Origin: a bacterium
GTDB lineage: Bacteria > Armatimonadota > HRBIN16
DNA: 10,936 nucleotides
Direction: 5' to 3'
NCBI GenBank assembly: GCA_025057335.1
Contig: JANWXG010000069.1
Coordinates: 1-10,936 of the forward strand
Shown: positions 6,071 through 10,936 of the stretch, one piece after another
Layout: every line of letters begins with the position of its first letter
Position numbering within the stretch: the first letter of the stretch is position 1
Notes under the pieces: model-generated
Database searches by the model: none
Told to the model about the DNA's origin: nothing
The model's input: the letters and a program-made list of their open reading frames with translations, nothing else
Program-made: the position numbers and the translations under genes

Positions 6071-7459
6071 ATGAGAAGAGCAGCAGTCCCCCTCCTGCTC
6101 TTGCTGACCATATCCGCGCCGGTGCGCACTCAGCCACTGTCAGAGGAGCTCTCTCTGGAACAGGCAGCACGCCTGGCTCTGGAGCGAAACCTAGAGTATC
6201 AGGCTGCAGTGAAAGAGGTGGACATCGCCCTTGCTCGGCAGCAGCAGGCGCGCGCCTTACCACAGCCCCGTCTGGAGGCGCGCCTCTCATGGCAGCATCT
6301 GCCTGAGGTACCTGCGCTTCGGGTCCCTCCAATTGCAGTGAGGCTACCCAACCCCGCTAATCCGCAGTCGCCCTTGAGTTGGAACATCCCTGTGCCAGAG
6401 CTGGAGCTGGCGAAAGCGAATGCGCGACGCGCCACCCTGAGCTTCAGCATGCCACTATACACCAGCGGGCGCCTAGAGAGCGTCATTCGGGCAGCCGCAA
6501 TAAGCGTGCGCGCCAGCGAAGAGTCGGCACGCGCGCGGGCAGAGGACGTCGTGTTGCAAGTGACGCAGGCATACCTTCAGACAGTGCTATCCCAGCGCGT
6601 TGAGCAGGTGCATCAGCAAGCGCTGGAGGTCGTACAGGCGCACCTCCAGCAAGCGGAGGCGCTTTACCAGCAGGGGTTGGTAGCGCAGTATGACGTGCTA
6701 CGCGCGCAGGCGGAGCTCGCCACTCAGCAGAAGCGCCTCACCGACGCTCGCAACGGACGCGAACTGGCTCGCGCCGCCTTGCTCAACCTGCTCAACCTGC
6801 CGCAGGGTCAGCCTCTGCAGTTGAGCACGCCCCTGCGCGAGGTGGCATTCCCACTCAGCTACGAAGAGAGCGTGCAAGCAGCCCTGAAGACCTCCCCTGA
6901 GATACGGGCGCTACGCCTCAAGTCACAGGCGCAGCAAGCGCTCGCCTATGCCACTGAGGCGGAGGCGAAACCACAGGTGCTCTTCTCGGTGAACGTGGAG
7001 ACGTGGACGCGCGACCTGTCAGCCATCGAGCCGCACGCCTCGCTAACGATCGGGATGCGATGGAACCTGTTCGACGCTGGATACGCCCGTGCCGCCGCAC
7101 GGGAACAACGCGAAGGGGCGGAGCGCACCGAAATCGAGAGGCAGCGTGTGGAAAATCTGCTTGCCCTGCGCGTCAAGCAGGCTCTGCTCGACCTGGAGGC
7201 TGCACAACAAGGGCTGGCTGCTGCCCAACGCGCTGTGGAAACGGCGCAGGAGAGCCTGCGACTGGCTCGCCGCCGCTTCGAAACAGGCATGGGCACGAGC
7301 GTAGAGGTGCTGGACGCCATCCTAGCCACCAGCCAGGCACAACTGCAACGCGAGCAGGCGCTGTACCAGATGAATGTTGCCTACTATACCTTACTTCGGC
7401 TCACGGGACGCCTGCTGAACGAGCTCCAGCTGAGCCCACAGGAGGTGCAGAGACTATGA
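6071..7459 (+). CDS. TolC-family outer membrane efflux protein
   Basis: A 462-residue outer membrane factor, normal length for the family. It would form the trimeric outer membrane channel and periplasmic tunnel of an exporter. Residues 1-20 look like a signal peptide (MRRAAVPLLLLLTISAP), with no clear A-x-A cleavage site. ELSLEQAARLALERNLEYQA (26-45) is the hallmark start of an OEP domain. Two OEP repeats follow, roughly 30-245 and 260-450, each a pair of long Ala/Gln/Arg-rich helices plus a strand region; the second repeat has the characteristic RWNLFDAGYARA (330-341) and RFETGMGTSVEVLDA (402-416). ATG 6071 is preferred over 6065 because GAGG (6060-6063) stands 7 nt before it but only 1 nt before 6065. 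First gene of the operon; its stop overlaps the next start as ATGA. Confidence 0.93.
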   Translation: MRRAAVPLLLLLTISAPVRTQPLSEELSLEQAARLALERNLEYQAAVKEVDIALARQQQARALPQPRLEARLSWQHLPEVPALRVPPIAVRLPNPANPQSPLSWNIPVPELELAKANARRATLSFSMPLYTSGRLESVIRAAAISVRASEESARARAEDVVLQVTQAYLQTVLSQRVEQVHQQALEVVQAHLQQAEALYQQGLVAQYDVLRAQAELATQQKRLTDARNGRELARAALLNLLNLPQGQPLQLSTPLREVAFPLSYEESVQAALKTSPEIRALRLKSQAQQALAYATEAEAKPQVLFSVNVETWTRDLSAIEPHASLTIGMRWNLFDAGYARAAAREQREGAERTEIERQRVENLLALRVKQALLDLEAAQQGLAAAQRAVETAQESLRLARRRFETGMGTSVEVLDAILATSQAQLQREQALYQMNVAYYTLLRLTGRLLNELQLSPQEVQRL

Positions 7460-8706
7460 AACAGACGTGGTCCAGATGGTTCAGAAAAGCGCTCGCCCTG
7501 CTCGGTGTCGTCTGGAAGCCTCTTGTAGGAGTCGCAGTGTTTTCTGCAGTGGTTTTGACTGGCTATCGCTGGCTCTCTGCTCAGGCGAAGGCGAACGCAG
7601 AGCGTCCCTCCGCGGCGTCGGGATGGCTCTACCTCGGCGAGGGAGCAGTGGAAGCCACTGAAGTTAACCTGTCCGCCAAGATTCCTGGGCGTATTGCCAG
7701 CATCTACGTGGATGAAGGAGAGCGCGTGCGTCGCGGAGAGGTGGTCGTCGTGCTGGAGAGCGAGGAGATCGACGCCAAAGTGCGCCAGGCGCAGGCGGGG
7801 TTGGAGGCAACCGATGCACAGCTGGAGCAGGCAAGGTTGGCTGTGCAGATGGAAGCGCTCCGCGCCGAGGACCAGGTGAGGCAGGCGAAAGCATCAGTGG
7901 AGGCAGCTCGCGCTAGGTGGGAAATGGCACAGAACGGTGCCCGCCCCGAGGAGATACGCCAGGCGGAGCAGGCAGTGGAGGCTGCAAAAGCGCAGTTTAC
8001 GGTCGCGCAGAAGACGTGGAACCGCATGGAGGCGCTGGCAAAAGAGGGTGTCATCCCGCAGCAGAAGGCAGATGAAGCCGAGGGGGCGTTTCTGGCAGCA
8101 CAGGCGCAGCTCCAGGCGGCAGAAGCCAAGCTCCAACTGGCACGGGACGCCGTCCGCGAGGAGGAGAAGCGAGCCGCGTGGGCGGCGTTGCAGGCGGCGG
8201 AAGCCAACCTGCAGCTGGCGGAGCATGCGCGCCTGCAGGTGCAGCTACGCTTGCGCGAACTGCAGGCACTCCAGGCGAAACGGGATGTCAGCCGGGCGCA
8301 AGTGGACGAGGCGCGCGCCTACCAGAAACAGACTCTGCTACGAGCACCGGTAGACGGGATTGTATCGCGCAAGATGGCAGAGGTAGGCGAGGTAGTGGCA
8401 GCGGGAATGCCTGTGCTTACCGTTGCGCAAGAAGGACGATGGTGGGTGGAGGTGTTCGCAGACGAGAGCATAGCCGGACGCGTCGAGCGCGGTGAGGAGG
8501 TGCAGGTAGAGCTTCCCGCGTTGGGCAGACGGGTCGCCGCGCGGGTCACGCGCATCCTGCCCGCTGCGGATTTCGCTACCCGACGAGCCACCAACGAGCG
8601 CGGCAGCTTTGACATCCGTAGCCTCCACCTGCGCGTGGAATGGAGCCAGCCGGTATCAGGGCTGGTCAAAGGCATGACCGCACGCGTGTACATCAGGAAG
8701 GGGTAA
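7456..8706 (+). CDS. HlyD/YbhG-like membrane fusion protein of an efflux system
   Basis: A 416-residue periplasmic adaptor anchored in the inner membrane, linking permease to TolC-type channel. A basic start and hydrophobic helix at about 12-36 form the anchor. The first biotinyl-lipoyl-like half is at 63-100 (VEATEVNLSAKIPGRI...), a long Ala/Gln/Glu-rich coiled coil spans about 104-290, and the second lipoyl half is at 293-324 (RAPVDGIVSRKMAEVGEVV). A beta-barrel region with FATRRATNERGSFDIRSLHL (373-392) follows. The NGARPEEI segment at 160-167 is typical of adaptors paired with ABC-2 permeases such as YbhG and YhiI. AGGAGG (7439-7444) lies inside the end of the TolC-like gene, 11 nt before the ATG. 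The ATGA overlap implies translational coupling. The substrate is unknown. Confidence 0.93.
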   Translation: MKQTWSRWFRKALALLGVVWKPLVGVAVFSAVVLTGYRWLSAQAKANAERPSAASGWLYLGEGAVEATEVNLSAKIPGRIASIYVDEGERVRRGEVVVVLESEEIDAKVRQAQAGLEATDAQLEQARLAVQMEALRAEDQVRQAKASVEAARARWEMAQNGARPEEIRQAEQAVEAAKAQFTVAQKTWNRMEALAKEGVIPQQKADEAEGAFLAAQAQLQAAEAKLQLARDAVREEEKRAAWAALQAAEANLQLAEHARLQVQLRLRELQALQAKRDVSRAQVDEARAYQKQTLLRAPVDGIVSRKMAEVGEVVAAGMPVLTVAQEGRWWVEVFADESIAGRVERGEEVQVELPALGRRVAARVTRILPAADFATRRATNERGSFDIRSLHLRVEWSQPVSGLVKGMTARVYIRKG

Positions 8707-8711
8707 GCAAC

Positions 8712-9941
8712 ATGAGAGCAGTCACGGACTTCTGCAACACGTGGTGGCGTGAAGCGATACGCTTCTTCTCCGACTGGCGTCTGGTTGGGATGCTGCTCGT
8801 GGTACCTCTGCTGTATACGCTCCTGCTGGGCGAGCTGTATAGCCAGCATCGGGTTAAGGAGGTGGCAACGGTCATACAGGATAACGACCGTACCCCCCTG
8901 AGCCGACAGCTAGTGCAGGCTGCAGACGCCACCGAGACCTTTCGCATCGTGGGCAGCGTGACCGACCTGCAGGAGTTCCGTGAGATGAACTGGAAGGGCG
9001 AGGCGGCAGTGTGCCTGGTCATCCCACAGGGACTGCAGCGCGACGTGACTGTAGGCAAGCCCGCGCGAGTGCTAGCGGTGGTGGATGGCAGCAACATGAT
9101 TATCGCCAACGCCACTACCCGCGCCATTACCGAGGTGGTGCAGACCTTTTCAGCGGGGGTGAGCCTGCGCAAGTGGACGGCGCGCGGAGTACCTCTCTCG
9201 CACACCTACGCCTACGCTGTGCCTATTGAGGTGGGGTTGCGTCTGTGGTACAACCCCACCTTCAACTACACCCACTTTCTGCTGATTGGGCTGGTCGGCA
9301 CCATTATCCAGCAAGTAGTGCTGCTGGTGGTCGCTCTGGCATGGGCAAAGGAGCATGAGGAAGGAACGCTCGCCGAGCTCAGACGCCTCATCCGACATCC
9401 TTTGGCTGCTGCGTTGGGCAAGTTGCTGTTCTACCTCATGATATCCGCTACGATGAGCCTGGCGCTGCTTGCCATCGCGATAGGTAGATATGGCGTGCCG
9501 ATGCGCGGAGATGCGGGAGTGCTGCTGACGGCGACCTTGCTGTTCCTGGTGGGACTGGTGGGCTTGGGGATGTTCCTCTCCAGCCTGACGCTCTCGCAGC
9601 TGCTCAGTACGCAGGTACTGATGTTAGTCGCTTTGCCCTCGTTCCTGCTGTCAGGGTTTACCTGGCCGCTCTTCGCCATGCCCGTGTGGATTCAAAGTCT
9701 GGCGCGTATACTGCCGCTGACGCACTACTTGGCGGTGGTGCGTAAAACGGTAACCAACGGGGCGAGCTGGTCGCCCAATTTGGGGGAGGTGCAGTGGCTG
9801 TTCGGCTTCGCTGTGGTAGGAGTGGGTCTGCAACTGCTCAGCGTGTGGTGGCGGCTCCGTGCACAGCCCGTTACGGAAGAAGAGACGGGGGAGGATTATG
9901 CAGCCGCCGCGCGCACAGAGTACGCCCCCCACCAGGCGTAG
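8712..9941 (+). CDS. ABC-2 family permease (YbhS/YbhR/YhhJ-like)
   Basis: A 409-residue inner membrane permease. TM1 is at about 24-41, followed by an extracytoplasmic domain of about 145 residues. A group of roughly five helices follows at about 188-212, 233-257, 268-291, 299-321 and 360-380. Family marks are the cytoplasmic AKEHEEGTLAEL (212-223) and the segment SGFTWPLFAMPVWIQSLARI (314-333) before LPLTHYL. It should form the export path with the upstream adaptor and TolC-like channel. It begins 5 nt after the adaptor stop, with AGGAAGGGG just upstream. Systems of this type usually need an ABC ATPase and often a second permease; neither is in the operon. In some lineages such ATPase-less clusters are common, with the ATPase encoded elsewhere or not identified. 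This is the last gene of the operon and it converges with the cyclophilin gene. Confidence 0.92.
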   Translation: MRAVTDFCNTWWREAIRFFSDWRLVGMLLVVPLLYTLLLGELYSQHRVKEVATVIQDNDRTPLSRQLVQAADATETFRIVGSVTDLQEFREMNWKGEAAVCLVIPQGLQRDVTVGKPARVLAVVDGSNMIIANATTRAITEVVQTFSAGVSLRKWTARGVPLSHTYAYAVPIEVGLRLWYNPTFNYTHFLLIGLVGTIIQQVVLLVVALAWAKEHEEGTLAELRRLIRHPLAAALGKLLFYLMISATMSLALLAIAIGRYGVPMRGDAGVLLTATLLFLVGLVGLGMFLSSLTLSQLLSTQVLMLVALPSFLLSGFTWPLFAMPVWIQSLARILPLTHYLAVVRKTVTNGASWSPNLGEVQWLFGFAVVGVGLQLLSVWWRLRAQPVTEEETGEDYAAAARTEYAPHQA

Positions 9942-9969
9942 CCCCCGCGGCGGCGCCAACCCGAACCCC

Positions 9970-10569
9970 CTACAACTGCGGCTTCGTCTCCGAGATGGTC
10001 ACCTCTTTCATGATGTCGTACTGCTGGACCTTGCGCACGACGTCCATGCCCTGAATCACCTTGCCGAACACGGCGTAATCGCCATCCAGCTGATGCTGAG
10101 GTCCCAGGCAGATGTAAAACTGGCTGCCTGCGCTGTTCTTGTCGTCGCCTTTGCGTGCCATCGCCACCGCGCCGTCCTCATGCTTGAGCCCCGTCTCCTC
10201 GAAGGGGATAGTGTAGCCCGGCCCGCCCGTGCCGTTGCCGTTGGGGTCGCCTCCCTGCACCACGAAGTCAGGCACGACGCGATGGAAGGTCAAGCCGTTG
10301 TAGAACCCCTCCTTTGCCAGCTTGATGAAGTTGCCTGCTGTTTTAGGCGCTTTCTCCAGGTTGAGTTCGATGACGAACTTGCCCTTGCCATCTACCTCCA
10401 CGATGGCGTAAGCAACCTTACCCGGCGGAGGCGACGCGGCGTCCGTAGAGGGCGCTTCGGTTCTCGGCGCCTGTGGAGAGGAGGCGTCGCCGGCTTGCTT
10501 TTTCGCGCATCCTGCAGCAAGCAAGGCGAACGCTACTAGCATGAAGAGAGTCCACTGATACTTCATCAT
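9970..10569 (-). CDS. Lipoprotein cyclophilin-type peptidyl-prolyl isomerase
   Basis: A 199-residue cyclophilin that would speed proline isomerisation of proteins outside the cytoplasm. Residues 1-20 form a lipoprotein signal with lipobox LAAG and acceptor Cys21. Residues 22-50 are a Ser/Pro/Ala-rich linker, and 51-199 are the isomerase domain. Active-site motifs are present: FHR (95-97), DFVVQGGDPNG (101-111), SQFYI (149-153, Tyr replacing the usual Phe) and LDGDYAVFG (161-169). The usual Met of FMIQ is Val, a common substitution. The start is one of two adjacent ATGs at 10569 and 10566; the open frame reaches 10611, but the extra 14 residues would spoil the signal peptide. The ribosome binding site is only a weak G-run. 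It converges with the efflux operon, separated by 28 bp with no clear terminator. No clear promoter was found. Confidence 0.93.
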   Translation of the reverse strand: MMKYQWTLFMLVAFALLAAGCAKKQAGDASSPQAPRTEAPSTDAASPPPGKVAYAIVEVDGKGKFVIELNLEKAPKTAGNFIKLAKEGFYNGLTFHRVVPDFVVQGGDPNGNGTGGPGYTIPFEETGLKHEDGAVAMARKGDDKNSAGSQFYICLGPQHQLDGDYAVFGKVIQGMDVVRKVQQYDIMKEVTISETKPQL

Positions 10570-10627
10570 ACACCCCCGAAAGAATAGAGTATGAACGCTG
10601 TCCTCATGCACACCTTTTGCTTCATCG

Positions 10628-10670
10628 CCCTGAGTGCAGCGGAGGGGCTAGTCCCTCTCGCCTGCAGCTC
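10628..10670. repeat. Palindromic intergenic element, degenerate copy
   Basis: CCCTGAGTGCAGCGGAGGGG, then a short centre and CCCTC...CTGCAGCTC. GAGGG (10642-10646) pairs with CCCTC (10653-10657), and TGCAG with CTGCA outside it. The CTGAG-GC-GCGGAGGG start matches the two better copies downstream. Confidence 0.55.
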
Positions 10671-10686
10671 TATACGACAACGCAAT

Positions 10687-10791
10687 GTCACTCTGAGCGA
10701 AGCGAAGGGTCTGAGACCCTTCGTTTCGTTCAGCATACGGAGAGATGCTTCACTGACGCTCAGCATGGCAAGACGACGGCTCGGCGGGAGC
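10687..10791. repeat. GTCAYTCTGAGCG-type palindromic element, copy 2
   Basis: Begins GTCACTCTGAGCGAAGCGAA and ends CGCTCAGCATGGC at 10769, so the ends are inverted repeats. Inside, CGAAGGGTC (10703-10711) and GACCCTTCG (10715-10723) form a perfect 9-bp stem with a 3-nt loop. The element is followed by a tail AAGACGACGGCTCGGC shared with the next copy. This is a dispersed non-coding element type that I recognise from other environmental bacterial genomes. Confidence 0.8.
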
Positions 10792-10810
10792 CTCGCCCTC
10801 CAACTCCCCT

Positions 10811-10904
10811 GTCATTCTGAGCGGAGCGAAGAATCTCAACTTGGCGAGATGCAGAGATGCTTCGCCTTCGGCTCAGCATGACAAGACGACGGCTCGGCAG
10901 GAAC
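10811..10904. repeat. GTCATTCTGAGCGGAGCGAA-type palindromic element, copy 3
   Basis: GTCATTCTGAGC at the left end is mirrored by GCTCAGCATGAC at the right end (to 10882). The body GAATCTC...GAGATGCTTCGC and the 3' tail AAGACGACGGCTCGGC match copy 2, which starts 124 bp earlier. The two lie in the same orientation, so this is a tandem pair with diverged centres. Confidence 0.85.
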
Positions 10905-10917
10905 TTGTCGCTTCGGA

Positions 10918-10933
10918 AAGCACTGACGTGCTT
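10918..10933. repeat. Small hairpin at the right edge
   Basis: AAGCAC-TGAC-GTGCTT, a perfect 6-bp stem with a 4-nt loop, directly after the tail of the last palindromic element. It may be part of another repeat cut by the window end. Confidence 0.4.
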
Positions 10934-10936
10934 CAC

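Larger units (their letters stand above)
10570..10936. other. Gene-free region filled with palindromic repeats
   Basis: No coding region is supported here. Short open frames on both strands translate repeat DNA. The cyclophilin promoter should lie near 10570-10620, but I find no convincing hexamers. The rest is occupied by three related palindromic elements and a small terminal hairpin, listed separately. Confidence 0.7.

Noticed and set aside
9942..9969. Bidirectional terminator between the permease and cyclophilin genes
   Set aside because: The 28-bp gap is GC-rich but shows no clear stem with flanking T-run.
10591..10881. Open frames across the right-end repeats on both strands
   Set aside because: They consist of palindromic element DNA and lack ribosome binding sites.

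Overview
The window is a GC-rich bacterial chromosome segment of about 11 kb. No marker gene fixes the taxon. Several traits point to an environmental, possibly thermophilic lineage such as Armatimonadota or a relative: families of small GC-rich palindromic repeats between genes, a membrane-anchored HEAT-repeat protein, and a divergent GH42-like protein with arginine-rich disordered ends. This placement is inference. A TolC-like protein and a diderm-type efflux operon indicate an outer membrane.

Layout. Positions 1-215 are two tandem units, each carrying three hairpins of one family. A HEAT-repeat protein with one N-terminal membrane helix follows (385-1830, +). A strong promoter (1849-1878) then drives a HAD-type phosphatase (1931-2659), probably from a TTG start. 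After a 23-nt gap comes a 974-residue GH42-like protein (2683-5607). A long imperfect hairpin lies downstream and abuts the promoter of a complete tRNA-Thr(UGU) gene with an encoded CCA (5735-5810).

An intergenic stretch with two 12-bp direct repeats leads to a second good promoter (5997-6025). A perfect 8+4+8 palindrome lies just past its predicted start of transcription. This control region serves a tightly packed efflux operon: TolC-like outer membrane protein (6071-7459), HlyD/YbhG-like membrane fusion protein (7456-8706, ATGA overlap) and ABC-2 permease (8712-9941). Together they would form an envelope-spanning drug or small-molecule exporter. No ATPase gene and no repressor gene are in the window, although the operon ends here. 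A lipoprotein cyclophilin (9970-10569, -) converges on the operon. Beyond it, 10570-10936 holds no gene but carries three copies of a second palindromic repeat family.

I see no CRISPR array, transposase, phage gene or toxin-antitoxin pair. The least ordinary items are the GH42-like protein with charged disordered ends, the covarying hairpins at the left end, the palindromic operator with the ATPase-less exporter, and the leader of the HAD gene.
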